From: Panicum virgatum
Taxonomy: Eukaryota; Streptophyta; Magnoliopsida; Poales; Poaceae
Direction: 5' to 3'
NCBI RefSeq assembly: GCF_016808335.1
Contig: NC_053137.1
Coordinates: 4,353,904-4,417,903 of the forward strand
Length of the DNA: 64,000 nt
Shown here: in pieces, positions 24,100-35,700 of the stretch
Numbering within the stretch: the first letter of the stretch is position 1
Layout of the letters: every line of letters starts with the position of its first letter
Notes under the pieces: model-generated
What the model saw: only the letters and a program-made list of their open reading frames with translations
Told to the model about the DNA's origin: nothing
The model's database searches: none
Program-made: the position numbers and the translations under genes

Positions 24100-24591
24100 T
24101 GTTAAATTTCTAGGATCACACAGTGGACGGATACGAGTAGGATTTCTTTCTCTTTTCTTGATCTGAGTACAAAAGGAGTCCTAGATCTAGAACATAGAGT
24201 ACACAGGAAGGGAGAAGTAGAGACCATCACCACCGGTGGAGCTTGGAGCGGCCATCTCTGGTTCGTTGATGGAGATCCGCTCAAGCGCGGCGACGAGCGG
24301 TGCAGAGGAGTCGTGGGCGTAGCGCCGGAGTCGAGGACGTGGGCAGCGACGTCGATGGGTCAGCGTCGACGGCGGCGGCGGTGAGTCGACTCGGCTAGGG
24401 TTTAGGGAATGTGGGTGAGGGTGCTGGCGGCGCGGTGAACCTCGTACCGAGTGCCTGGCCCCTCACCCCCTTTTATATGGCGGTGTACAGCAGGGGCCCA
24501 CCAACCATTAAGGGTTGGACGCCCCTGATCAGGGCGTGGATTAAGGGCCTAATAGGCCGTTGGGCCCACTAGGTAGGAGATCAATCCAACA
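24100..24591 (-). repeat. 5' LTR of the copia element
   Basis: 492 bp, partner of 17993-18508. A gap of about 24 bp against the other LTR follows the GGCGGCGGCGGTGAGTC phrase. Confidence 0.93.
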
Positions 24592-24883
24592 GGAACATTG
24601 AAGCCAAGCGCCCTCAAGAAGCTCGCAGCAAAGTCACAATGGAAGAGCAGGTGTACTGCCGTTTCTGGGCCTCCAGGATATGCATGAATGACCCGTATAG
24701 CTAGATCGCGATAAGCAAGGTACAGTGCCTCCCAGATGAGTGATAGGCTGGGTAGCCAATGCAAGAAGGCTGATTACTTTAACCGCTGATGATTAGCCGG
24801 CCTGCACGATGCGTGCGTGTCAAAAGAGATCTTTCTCCCCGACGGCCCGCCCCGACGAAGCAGTCGTTGTGGTTGTGGATGAT

Positions 24884-25369
24884 CTAGAGTCGCAGCTCAA
24901 GGTCAAGCTCCTCGCCGGAATTGGAGGGCGCGACGGCGGTGTTGGCGATCTCCGGGGGGGCAGAGATGTGGGAGGCCGTCCTCCAGTTGAGCATTTCCAC
25001 CGTGCCACCGCTGCTGGCCCCCGCCCCCGGGTGCAGCACGTGGTCGGCGAAGAGCCGCGCGCCGCCGCCGTCCGGCGCTTCGACCTTCACGTCCGTGACG
25101 CCGTGGGGAGCGATCGGGATCGACAAGCCAAGCGCGTCCAGTGAGGCGGCGGCGGCGGCGTCCTCCTCGTGGCCGTAGACGTGGGGGTTCCAGCCGGCGG
25201 CGGCGCGGTCCTTCTTGTGTGCGTTCTGGTGGCCGCCGAGCGCCTGCGACTTGAGGAACGTCTTGTCGCAGAAGAGGCAAGCGAACAGACGCACCTCGTC
25301 CACCTCCTCACGGCGGCGTCCAGCCGCCGGCGCCAGGGCCAGGGACAGGTGTAGCTCCTGCTGCTCCAT
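24884..25369 (-). CDS. C2H2 zinc-finger protein 1, single QALGGH finger with EAR motifs
   Basis: An intronless gene of 161 residues. The start at 25369 is chosen because the paralogue at 60556 begins at the same place (MEQ...LSLALAP) and no finger lies upstream. There is one C2H2 finger at residues 31-51 (C-x2-C-x12-H-x3-H) with the plant-specific QALGGH helix, followed by a conserved [11 protein letters not shown]. Two LxLxL repression (EAR-type) motifs flank it: LHLSLAL at residues 6-12 and LDLELRL at the C-terminus. Proteins of this build are nuclear DNA-binding repressors of the SUPERMAN/KNUCKLES/LATE class that recruit TOPLESS-type co-repressors and control development or flowering. The exact orthologue cannot be named from sequence alone. 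The LINE/copia pile lies 195 bp beyond the stop. A truncated copy of its 5' end is at 27843-28105. Confidence 0.88.
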   Translation of the reverse strand: MEQQELHLSLALAPAAGRRREEVDEVRLFACLFCDKTFLKSQALGGHQNAHKKDRAAAGWNPHVYGHEEDAAAAASLDALGLSIPIAPHGVTDVKVEAPDGGGARLFADHVLHPGAGASSGGTVEMLNWRTASHISAPPEIANTAVAPSNSGEELDLELRL

Positions 25370-26064
25370 GGCACTGCAAACCTGCCTTGCTAACTGTTCC
25401 AAAAAGCACCCAGCAGCCAAGCTTGCTGTAAGCAGTAGCCAGTAGGAGAAAACAATTAGATTGTCAGTCCACACCGGCTCCGACCAATCGTGCTTGGTTT
25501 TGCTAACAATGGATCGGAGCGAGATGGCGGCGGCGATTCTCTGTCCAGAAATGGTACGAGCTAGGAGCCTAGGACGAACGGGACAGACGCATCGCTGGGG
25601 GCCGGGGCCGGGGCCGAGACGGGAGCGAGGTGTGTGATGGGCACGCGCTAGTCCTTTGGCAAGAGCGGATGGTTTGGATACCAAGTCGGCGATCAAGTAC
25701 ATCATTTATAGGGCGAAGAACAGCACTGTTATTCTCTCTATAACCATTCTTTCAAAAAAAAATTTCTCTCTATAACCATTTTGTTTCATTAGAACATATA
25801 CAGCACTGCTAAAGTTTTTGGGAGAAATCTTCTATTATTTCCCATTAATTGCAATCGCTTATTTGCGAACGGTATGTCATTGATGCAGGAGGCCATAGTG
25901 CATTAACAGTAAACAATTTGGAATTGAGCAAAGATGATTGAGTCATATAAATATATATAAATATTGCTTTTGGTGGTGAATTAAATTGAGTAATATAAAA
26001 ATATTTTGTAATACTTTAATACCTTAATAGATTACGGCAGACTGAGTAATTAAGAACATCTAGT
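25370..26064. other. Upstream region of zinc-finger gene 1
   Basis: Presumed promoter and 5' untranslated region of the minus-strand gene. The segment 25370-25560 is partly duplicated at 27984-28105. No sure TATA box or other element was placed. The rest is AT-rich and featureless. Confidence 0.5.
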
Positions 26065-26067
26065 ACT

Positions 26068-26433
26068 CCCTATGTCAGAAATCCTGTATCCAGACACGGC
26101 TCAAAGCTTATTGGAGATGAAAAAACTTTAAAACCCGTGTTATTAAAATGCATCTCCTGTATAGGGGCTGCTATCGGAGATGCGTCTCAACAAACACGCA
26201 TCTCCTTCTGCTCTCCATATAGGAGACGTGGGCTGTTAAACCGCAGGCTCCAATATTATCGTAAACGCTTGCTTTTAACCCGCTTTCTCGGATGATTTGT
26301 CATAGAGACACGTTTCATTTTTGGAAGCCTAGGAGAACATATTAGAAACACGTTTAATTAAGGCACGTCTGTGATATTGTTTTGGAGACGCATTACAAAA
26401 TCAGTGTCTCCAAATAGGGTGTCTTACATAGTG
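26068..26433. mobile_element. CACTA-like MITE, 366 bp
   Basis: The right end read inward is CACTATGTAAGACACCC and the left end is CCCTATGTCAGAAATCC. The terminal repeats are alike for about 30 bp but degenerate, with the first motif changed from CACTA to CCCTA. A 3-bp target duplication ACT flanks it (26065-26067 and 26434-26436). The inside repeats phrases such as GGAGACG and CATCTCC in both orientations. It has no coding capacity. Confidence 0.72.
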
Positions 26434-26546
26434 ACTCAAATTAGCTTTACATCATAATTTTACTTAGATCATAAAGCAATGGAAGCCCAACCAATTTAGT
26501 TCCCTATCTAAGGGCGTCTAACAAGGGCCAAATTAGCTTTACATTG

Positions 26547-26990
26547 TCGGTGTTTCGATCACCAGCGAGTAAATTTTCGCTGCACTTCTTCATAGCTCAA
26601 TGGCTAACACTTAAAGACAAGAGCTTAGACGGGTTCGGATAACTTCCCTACATCCAGTATAGGTGGTGGTGCACTTCGTATTCCTTGCGTTCGAGTGCTG
26701 GATGCTTACAATGGTGCACTTATAAACGGGTAAAAGTGTCTATCGGAAGTGTTCAGATCAGATCGTTGGAAGAAGGCCTAGCTCCACCTTGTATATCTCA
26801 GTCGGCTGGGCTACAATGCGAGAAGAAGGGATGCCTCGCCCCCCGGGTTGGCATCCTGGTAGGGAGGTTGGGGGCCCTACAGGTGTCCAAGCTAGGGCAC
26901 TCAGTTGGTTCTTTGTCCCGGCCCGAAGCCAAGTCTCACGTCCACTTGTTGTGCGGCACCGCCTATGAGGTAATTGATACTGACAATTAC
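26547..26990 (-). repeat. Possible gypsy LTR fragment
   Basis: It begins TGTCGGTGTTTCGATCACC and contains TAGACGGGTTCGG and CCCTACATCCAG, phrases resembling the inverted form of grass gypsy LTR ends. No partner LTR, no borders and no target duplication were found. Confidence 0.35.
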
Positions 26991-27842
26991 ATCATAATTT
27001 TGGTTATTCGGAACAAAAATCTAGGGTTTATTCCTGTCCTTAAAAAGGATTTGACGACAATAATAATCTCATAGTTCTAGGAATTGGGTGGTCATAACCA
27101 CCTTTAATTTGATTATATTATTGCAGGTGTGATTGTGCATCTACCAGCAAGGTTCAATGCTGGTTCGAGCCTTTTCCAACTCAAAATTTGGTGTCTGTTT
27201 CTTATACAAAAATGATCCGTGACATCCAACTCTCATGAAGATTCTATCATAAAGTAATTCCAATAAACAGGTAGAAGTACATTTAAATTCTCAAAAAAGG
27301 CATGTTTTTGCATAAAAAATATAATTCACAAACATGCCAGGGAAGATGAGTATCAGGGTGAGAGTCGGAGGAAGTAAAAAAACGGTTAAGCCCACAAGGT
27401 GCAAAGCTACCATACCAACTACTTTGTGAGAGTTGTTGATCCTTCATGGGAGTTATGCAACACTCTATGAAATTATATACATAGTTTCCAAGAGAGTGTT
27501 GTGATCACCTGCACGAAAACAAACATTTCATGATGGTCCATATAATACCTTCACAAAATATGTTCTCATGACAGTTCTTTTGTCACGTTCACAAAAATAA
27601 ACATTTTCACGAAATTTCCATTTTGTGGTAGCTTGCGACCAATAGGGGGTGGGTTTGTCGGGATGAAATGAAACTTTCGTCACTACACTGGTGTGGAACA
27701 CAAATTCCCGATTTTTGAAAAGAGTTATATATACACTGTTTTATCTAGAGGAAACATCTCCCCCTCTTTCTTTACAAATATATATAATGTCATATTTTCA
27801 TATTTACTTATATGGCACCCAAGTGTAACTCCCAAAACCTAG
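26991..27842. other. Spacer with no recognised gene
   Basis: AT-rich sequence with no convincing coding frame and no element ends. Confidence 0.5.
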
Positions 27843-28105
27843 CTAGCTAGTTGGAGCAAGCAAAAGCAAGAATACACCAAAGCTGCCGGCGCCGCCACCT
27901 AGTCCGATCCACCTCCGATCCTCACGGCGTCTGGCCGCTGGTATGCCAGGGACCAGGGATAGGTGTAGCTCCCCTGGCTCCATGCCACTGTAGGAGAAAA
28001 CTAGTTAATAAATTGTCAGTCCAATCCCCCGATGACCAATGTCCAATAGTGCTTGGTGTTGCTAACAATGGAGATGGCGGTGGCGATTCTGTGTCTAGAA
28101 ACCAC
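27843..28105 (-). pseudogene. Truncated duplicate of the zinc-finger gene 5' end with a 46-residue ORF
   Basis: 27930-28105 aligns by eye with 25310-25560: the 5' coding end, the start codon and about 120 bp upstream, including the phrase GTGCTTGG followed by GCTAACAATGGA. The ATG (27983) is kept and opens MEPGELHLSL, so the N-terminal EAR-type motif survives. The frame then runs through an Arg-rich stretch into unrelated sequence (FGVFLLLLAPTS) and stops at 27843-27845, before any zinc finger. It is probably a remnant of local duplication. The gypsy element 28118-38358 begins only 13 bp beyond it. Translation would give an EAR-only peptide, but expression is unknown. Confidence 0.72.
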
Positions 28106-28117
28106 TTGGGAGTAATA

Positions 28118-28815
28118 TGTTGACACTCAAAATTGTCACGATGAAGGTTTTCTGGACAATCTGGGCAGGACCGGTCAGACCTCTCTCTTGAACCGGTCAG
28201 ACCTGTCAAGTTTGTCAAATTGCAAATTGGACTGCACCATTGCGTAGATCTCGTCGAGACGATCGAAATACATATATAGAACGTCTAATTCGGAGTCCGG
28301 ATGAGGGAGTTATGCCTCCCGGAAGACCTGCACCCCGGTCCAGACCGGTCTGACCGGTCCGAAATGCCCAGTCCGAGTTAGGAGTTGTATTTTGACACGA
28401 GATTTGACAGGGTTCCAACTCCTAACGGGTACAGACCTCCCCACCCTATATATATTAAAGGCCACGGCCGATTGAGGGTAATCCCAATCGATTCACACAT
28501 TTATCCTTTACCTTTTACCTCCAAACCCTAATTTTTCCATTCTCATCTGCTGTTCTTCGCTCGTCTCCACGGCGTTTGATGGCATTCTGAGTGGCCTGCC
28601 GACTTCAGAACAACCCTAGATCCACGAGCTCCGACGGGGTCCCTCCCGAGCTCGAGGTTTTAGGTCTTCGCGGCGTTCTCTGTAGAACCGGTCTGACTGG
28701 TTGCCATTACCGGTCTGACCAGTCTGTGCGCAGGGAGCCCGTTGGTGAAGATCGTGTCGACGATCAACGCGCGTTCTATCGCATTCAAGTGTGTTGGCGC
28801 AAATTAGTGTCAACA
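28118..28815 (+). repeat. 5' LTR of the gypsy element
   Basis: 698 bp, with a TATA-like TATATATATTAAAGG (near 28445) and CCGGTC motifs. The right LTR is longer (733 bp) because of extra CCGGTC-motif copies. Confidence 0.9.
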
Positions 28816-28887
28816 TACTTTTTGTCGACTCCGCTGGGGACAGATTAATCTGTTTTTTAAACCGATCTAATCTAGTTCTCAAAGACG

Positions 28888-31728
28888 ATGGGCATCATCA
28901 CCGACCTCGACGAAGGCAACATCTCCACATCTATCGAGGATCTCAGCGAGGAGGAGCGCCAAGAGTACTTGGTGGTCAGGGAGCTTCAAAGCACAATTCT
29001 TGAAGGGATTCAAGAAAAATCAGCAAGGCCAGGTCACGAGGGTTCAAGAATTTGTGATGCCATCCTTCACGCTCAAGAATAAGCAAGTCGAGGTAATAAG
29101 CAATGTAAGCACTTCATCTTCCGACTTGTTTAGCCAATTATCATCTATTATGGATAAGAAAATTGCTGATATATATAAGCCCATGAATGATTTAAAAGAT
29201 CAAATAGATATCATGAAAAAAGACAAATCCGTAGATGATAATTGTGCTTTCCAAACTGCTAATTCATCGGCTATGCCAGCATCTATTCAAGAACCACTAT
29301 ATGGCATGCCGACGAACTATTTTGCAGGGCAAACATCACCATTGCAGCTGGTACAGCCGAATGCGGCTAGACCGGTCAGACTGGTCCAACAAACCGGTCA
29401 GACTGGTCCAACAAACCGGTCAGACCGGTGCGATGGTGGTCAACCCAGTAACATCTACACCGAACACGTCTCCTCTTTGCTCGGCAATCCTTAGCCGAAC
29501 CAATGAGATGACAAATTGTGTGCAGCCTTCTCCTTCACAAGAATCTGGTTCTCCACATGAACCGATTTTTGTTAATGTACATGAAAAATTTGCGGGGCAT
29601 GCACCGATAAGTTCGGTTCAGACGATGGTACAAGATAATTCTATAGAACATCGTCTTACTTCTGTAGCACAAGCATCCACGAGTGGTAGATGCAAAGCCG
29701 ATCCCGCTAGGTTAAAAGAGGATCCGGCTAGTGCGATGAAAACTATATTCGGTGTGGATATAGGTAATTCTACATTATACCAAAAGCCATATCCTCCTGA
29801 ATTTGATTTAGTTTCTTTTCCTGCTGGTTGGTGTGTTCCTGATTTTGTGAAATTTAGTGGTGATGATAATAAAGCACCTTGGGAGCACATTGACCAATAT
29901 ATCTTACAACTGGGAAAAGCTGGTTTTCATGAGGCTTTGCGCATTCGCTTATTTTCATTATCTTTAACTGGAACCGCTTTTTCTTGGTTTTCTTCATTGG
30001 CCCTGAATTCTATTCAATCTTGGAATCAGTTGGATCGTAAGTTTCATGATCGTTTTTATAATGGGCACAATGAAGCTAAACTGTCGGATTTGGCATCGTT
30101 TAGGCAAGGCCAAGATGAGCCTGCTTCGGATTACTTCCGAAGGTTTAAAGATATAAAAAACCGATGTTTAAATTTAACAGTTTCTGAAAAGGAATTGGCT
30201 GATTTGGCTTTTGATGGTTTGTGTTCTTATTTGAAAAAAGAACTCGAAGGCTTTGAGTACCACACTGTTAATTATTTGCACATGAAAGTCTTGGGTTTAG
30301 AATTTAGACTCCAGAACACAAAAGATGCCCATAATACTCATCGGTCCATACATGTTGATTGTAAATCTAATTCGGACGATGAGAAAAAGGAATTTGCTCA
30401 ATTCATATGGCCATCAGAAGCTAAGCCATGTTCTTGTTCATCGCTTAAGCCGATTCCGAAGAATCGGCAAGAACAAGTTCGTTTCACATTTGATGTTTCT
30501 AAGTGTGATCGCATATTTGATGAATTGCTTAGAAGCGGAAACATCAAGTTGTCACATGTCATACTGCCACTTGAGGAGCTAAAGCTGCATGCATATTGCA
30601 AGTGGTATAATACTTTTTCTCATGCAACTAATGATTGCAATATCTTTCGTCAAAAAATCCAATCAGCCGTTAATGAAGGACGATTGGCAATGCATGAGGT
30701 AAAAGATGACAAGGCGTCATTCCCTGTCCATATGATTGATTTGGATAAAGCCAAGGTACTCATTCGGCCGGAACAAGCCGAAGGAGCAAAAGGAAAAATG
30801 TTATCATTGGTGAGCCAAGGTCGAAAAATGTCAATGACAAGGTTCGGGCTAGGGAAGTAACGATGGAGAAGACTCCTAATGGAGAGGAGTCACTGAAGAT
30901 CACTGTCAAAGCTTCAAGGCCCGGAGGGCAAGAGAGTTCCTCACAAGACACTAGTCGGCCTGCTGCCCAGTCACGATTGGTCTATCGATCGCCTTAACCG
31001 GTCAGACCGGTCAGGCAAAAAGCCGACCCAGAACTTTCAAGTCTAAGCACCCAGAAGAAGGTACTAGGAAGGTTAATGAGTCAAAGGTGCATGGGAGTTT
31101 TACAAAGCAGAAGCTCACCTTTGCTCAGCTACTGAACAAGTACACAAAGACCGTTCCAAAAGATCGGCCACTAGAAAAACAACCAAGTTCACCTCCGCGT
31201 CAAGGCAAGCATTCTTCTCCTAGGGGAGAATCCAGCAAGCATAGGGGTGATAGCACTACAGTGTTGCCTCCTCAGAAGGTGTATGCTGCTACGTCATGGG
31301 CGTCACCGGCATCGGGTTTTTCTTGTCCTATATGGGGGCATGAAGGAATTTGGATGTATTGTTATCCGATGCTATACCCACCATCTCACCACAGGGAGGA
31401 GGATCACAGAAGGCTTGTGTTCAGCAAGGTTTCACGACCAGAGCACGACCGATTGGGACCCCACCAATCAGGTCAGAGGTGGCAGCCTGCACCGGTCATA
31501 CCGGTCGCCACTGACCGGTCATACTGGTCTCATCAGAGACCGGATAAAACTCATTCTCCAAGACAGGTTTACAGTGTCAAGGAGAAGAAAGAAGAGGTAC
31601 AACCCACTATTGATCCAGAGAAAGATAAAGCCGATGATGTTATGCAAATCGGCAATATCAAAGTGGTTGTCAATGATGCGGGTACAAGACCGATGGTTCC
31701 TGGTAAATCGGTCAATCCTTCTATCTAA
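28888..31728 (+). pseudogene. Gypsy gag and gag-pol linker with frameshifts
   Basis: The ATG at 28888 starts MGIITDLDEGN, an acidic N-terminus. The sense frame then shifts near 28995 and near 29450 before a long open stretch to 30860. The Retrotrans_gag domain lies at about 29830-30300 (LSLTGTAFSWFSSLALNSI, SDYFRRFKDIKNRC). A Cys/His segment (LHAYCKWYNTFSHATNDCNIF) follows. The last part (31087-31728) is Lys/Arg/Pro-rich. The CCGGTC motif is translated here as TGQTGPTNRSDR-like runs. Gag forms the particle shell around element RNA. The frameshifts make this copy inactive. Confidence 0.82.
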
Positions 31729-31737
31729 AGGCCGATC

Positions 31738-32290
31738 ATGGCTAATGATCATGAGGCTAGCAGCAGTAACTCGACATCAAAGTGCTTTCAACCAAGATGG
31801 TGTCCTTCGGGGTTGACTCGTACTCAAAGAAGGAAGCTGCGTGCTCAGGAGAAGAAGGAAAAAGAGTTCAAGAGGCTGAGGGACAAACAATCCGACCACT
31901 ACAGACCAATGGTCCCACAAGGCAAGGTATGGAGGGTCAAAGTAGTTGACCAGCCAGCACGACCGGTAGAACCACCTCAGGAGACCGGTCTAACCGGTAC
32001 AAGCGACCGGTCTGACCGCCCAGAGTAACCGGTCATACCGGTTGAGGTTGCAGTAGAACAGAAAGCCGAATCGGCAATGCCTGTTTCGGTTCTTTGCGAT
32101 GGAGAAGCACCGCTAACATTCTGGGTACAAGGCAATGAGGAGCTAGTGGATCATGAGGCTACACCAAAAGAGCACCAATATGGAGCTCGACGACATTTAA
32201 GTGCTCGGGGGGCAAAATATTGGAAAATGATAATTTACCTAATGAAGTTTCTATGCAACAGATCAGTTTGCAAGGGGCTCTCAAGACTTT
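31738..32290 (+). pseudogene. Start of gypsy pol, broken
   Basis: An open frame (31738-32028) reads CFQPRWCPSGLTRTQRRKLR and is basic. It is followed, in another frame to about 32290, by PVSVLCDGEAPLTFW. This is the region expected just before the protease and reverse transcriptase, but no D-S/T-G protease motif was recognised with confidence. Confidence 0.5.
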
Positions 32291-32750
32291 GATCATGTAT
32301 TTGAGGTCTTGAGCTGCTTGAAAATTATAACATCAGCGAATAAAAGCCGAATTAGAAGTTTTTCAATTCGAGCTAGAAAATTGGCAAACTATTTGTAATA
32401 AGGCATATTGATGCTCTTACTTCTATTCTTCGGTTAAAGAATGAAACCGAATTTACTTGGGGCCAGAATAGCAAGAGGTCTTTGAAAAGATCAAGGTTTA
32501 TTTGTCTTCACCACCTGTGCTCAAGGCACCTAGGAGAGGGGTTCCTTTCAGGCTTTATGTGGCTGCTGAAGACAAGATCATTGTGGCTGTTTTGACTCAA
32601 GAAACCGAAGACAATGAGTATGTCATCACTTATATATGCCGATGACTTATTGATGCGGAGATAAGGTATACTCTTACTGAGAAGTTATGTTTGTCTTTCT
32701 ATTATGCTTGTACCAAATTGAAGCATTATCTACTATCTAGTACTTGCATA

Positions 32751-35700
32751 TGTGACATCCCGGAAAATTTACCAGATAAACAACTCGCTAAATTATTTTC
32801 AAAATTAATTTCCGTCGTTGAGCTCAGAACATCTCTTCCGTCCGAGGCTCCTAATTTTTTTCGAAACCCTTCCCAACGATTTTCGCCATCCCGACACATG
32901 AATTTGGTTGTCGTCCCATATTCTTTTTCCCACTCCGCGCGACGCGCTGTGTGTCGCCCGACAATGCGCGCGTGGCCGACCAGCCACGGTCGCCGCCGCG
33001 GATTTCGCTAGCACGCGCACGATCTCTCTCTCTCTCTTCTTTCCTCCCCCCTTCTCTTTTTCCTATTTTCTTTTTTTTCTTCTTTTCTTTTTCTCTCCCT
33101 CTCTCTCCTTCCTTCCCTCTCTCCTTCCCCGAGCGCTGCTCAGCCCGCCGGCCACCCCGGCCACGCCCCGCTCCGCGACGCCGCGCCATGCCTCGGCCGC
33201 CCGTATGCCGCCTCGCCCACACGCCGCGCACCCGCACGCGCAGCCCGGCCCGGCTCCCCCTCAACTCTCCCGCGCGCTGCAGAGCGGCCAGCTCGCCGCG
33301 CCGCCCCTGGCCGCCTGGGCGCAAGCGCGCGTGCGCACGCCCACGGTGCTCGGTGCGCCGAGCCGTGATGCCACGCCACGCTGCGGCCGCTCGCCCATGC
33401 GCTCCACGCGCACACGCATGCACGCGCCACACGACACGCGCCGTGCCGCTCGCCGCTTGCGGCTCGACGCCGGCCTCTGCTCCCGGCCCCGCCCACGTGC
33501 ACCGCCCCTGTGCACGCCCACGCGCGACACTGCTCGCCGTGCCACCCGCCGCCAACCACAGCGCCGCTGGCCTACTCGCCACTGCTGGCGCTCGCGTCCC
33601 ATCACCGCTGCGCCGCCTCGCCGCTCGTGCGCCGCTCCGCGACAAGCGAACGCGGCCGAACGCCATTAAGGCGCGCCGCTCGCCGGCCGCCACCACCTAC
33701 TACTCCCCTCCCCCGCCTCGCCACCGCCTCTCCCTGCCTATAAAAGGAGACCCCGACATCGCTCTCGTCCCCCACGACTCCGGCCGCCACTCCCACTGCC
33801 CGCAGCGCCGCCAGCGAGAGCCGCCGTGGCCACCGCCGCCTACTCTCGTCGCCCCACCTCCCTGCTCCACCCCGGCCTGAGCTATGTAGGGGAATAGGAC
33901 CCCCGCCTCCTCCTCTCTCTTTTCCCCCTCCTCTCGAAGCACCATCGAGCCCAGGGCGCTGGCCCAGCACCACCCGCCGCCCGCTGCCGCCGGCCATCGT
34001 GGCTAGGCCACCTCGGGCTGGCTCTAGCCGAGCCGCGGTCGGGGATCGGACCCTCCCTCCTCCCTCTCTCTTTTCCCTCACTCCAGAGCTGCTCCTAGGC
34101 CCAGGCCGCCAGCCTAGGGCCACCTCGGGCATGTGCCACCCCCTCCCCTGTTTCTCAGTGCGAGGGGAGGACGAAGACAGGGCAAATATGCCCATACACC
34201 CCTGCCCTTTGTTGTTTTTTTTAAAATCCCTACACCCCTTTAGCCCTTTTGCTAATTAAGCCCTACCCTTTATAATATTTACAAAGAAAACCCCCACTAT
34301 ATAAACTTATTTGTAAATAAAACCCTACCCTTTTCCAGAGTAACCCAAACCTTCCCCGAAATTCTAATCAAGTCCTTTCACTAATTACAAATAAGTCCCT
34401 GACTCCTTTTTTAACCCCTAAACCTTTATATAACCTGTCATTTCATGCGCCAAACAACCTCGGATTGACCTAAAACTTTACCATGCCTCTCATAACCTAG
34501 TTTTGGCCATGACATTAGGAACCTGCCCTAAAATATTACTTCTATCTCCATATCTTAATTGTTTCCGATTCGAGCTCAATGATAAAGCTTTTACTTCTTT
34601 TTCTTGATTATGTGCTTGTTTGAATGCGTCGTAGATCACGGTGTGAACGAAGGAGAGGCCGTAGACGAGCAGTACTATGAGCAAGCGAACGAGGACCAGT
34701 TCTGCGACCCCGAGCCCGAAGGACAGCACTTCGATCAGGAATCCCCGGAAGGATTTGAAGACGGCAAGTTCAATCCCGCCCTTTGATGCATGTTTTGTCC
34801 CAGTTTTTATAAACACAACCTATTGGCCTATTTTATGAAATTGTATATGTTTTGCCTGCTGAAAACATGGTTGGATAGCCACCCCTTGATTTGTTATAAC
34901 CATTCCTTGACCACCTAGATTAATGTCCGAATGCGTTTGGACGTTGATCGCTGCTAGAACGCTTAGGATCTTATACACAATACAAGTTGTTTTATAAAGA
35001 AAAGGTGTGTGTGGGAAGGGATAAAAGTGGAATTTTCGAAAGGTAAGTTTAGACGGGATGGATGGCATTTCTGTGTGATTTGCCGATTGGTGTGCTCGTG
35101 CCTGTGTGGCAGGGCAAGGAAGGGAGATATCCATCTTGTCACAACTAAGGACCAAGTTGGTGTGTCGTCTCACCTAACTCCACTATCGTGCAAACCACTC
35201 GACCATTGAATGGGCAACGGCTTAGCATAAACCCCACTAGTTAGTCTGATAGCCATCAGGAGAGCTGAGAGCAATGTGTGATCAAGGAGAAGGGATTAGC
35301 TCTGTGTGACTTATACCCTGGTTGAAACCTCTATGATAGGTCAATGACCCCTTGGTGGATCCCGTGATGGCTAGTTAGGTCTAGCTAAGGTGGGTAATGG
35401 CTTTGTTGGGATCTGCACCGACACTAAGGTGATCGAGTTGCGGTACCCCGCTTATGGGTAAAGTTGCACACCTCTGCAGAGTTAAAACCTATTCGAATAG
35501 CCGTGCTCACGGCACTGGGCGAGTTACGGTGTGGTCACATAACTAGTGTTTACTTTGGGATGGGTTGGCGTGAGTTGTTTTGGAATCGAATCTGGCAGTT
35601 GTGCCGTGTGCTACGGCGGATGAGGAGTCCGGTAGCAGCTTAAAATTTGGGTCCTGTATGGGCCAACATTATGGGTTAGTCGGTACAAAGAGAACTTGCA

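Larger units (their letters stand above)
17993..24591 (-). mobile_element. Full-length Ty1-copia retrotransposon, decayed
   Basis: Both LTRs start TGTTAAATTTC and end CAATCCAACA on the plus strand. A 5-bp target duplication GGAAC flanks the element (17988-17992 and 24592-24596). On the minus strand the order is 5' LTR, primer-binding site, long leader, gag, integrase, reverse transcriptase, RNase H, purine tract, 3' LTR: copia order, with integrase before reverse transcriptase. The two LTRs differ at roughly twenty positions by eye plus one gap of about 24 bp, so insertion is not very recent. It sits inside the LINE. Confidence 0.93.
17618..24674 (-). mobile_element. 5'-truncated LINE, split by a copia element
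   Basis: The LINE parts are 17618-17992 and 24592-24674. On the minus strand they encode the end of a grass LINE ORF2: a zf-RVT segment (GGPETAVHLLFHCDFAASF) on the right, and on the left CCWQLWKRRNGLIF to the terminal stop near 17726, then a 3' end with a poly-A tract (T run at 17617-17625). An exact 14-15-bp repeat AGGATATGCATGAAT (17603-17617 and 24675-24689) flanks the unit, the target duplication of target-primed reverse transcription. The 5' truncation point is at 24674. The LINE inserted about 200 bp downstream of the zinc-finger gene stop codon. The copia insertion lies within it and is younger. Confidence 0.82.

Noticed and set aside
24549..24764. Minus-strand frame right of 24674 as part of the LINE protein
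   Set aside because: The target duplication places the LINE 5' truncation at 24674; the open sequence beyond it is native flank that happens to be open.
32850..34200. Frames of up to 309 codons on both strands
   Set aside because: They overlap each other in the GC-rich and pyrimidine-rich part of a solo LTR. Their Arg/Pro/Ala/Ser make-up follows base composition.
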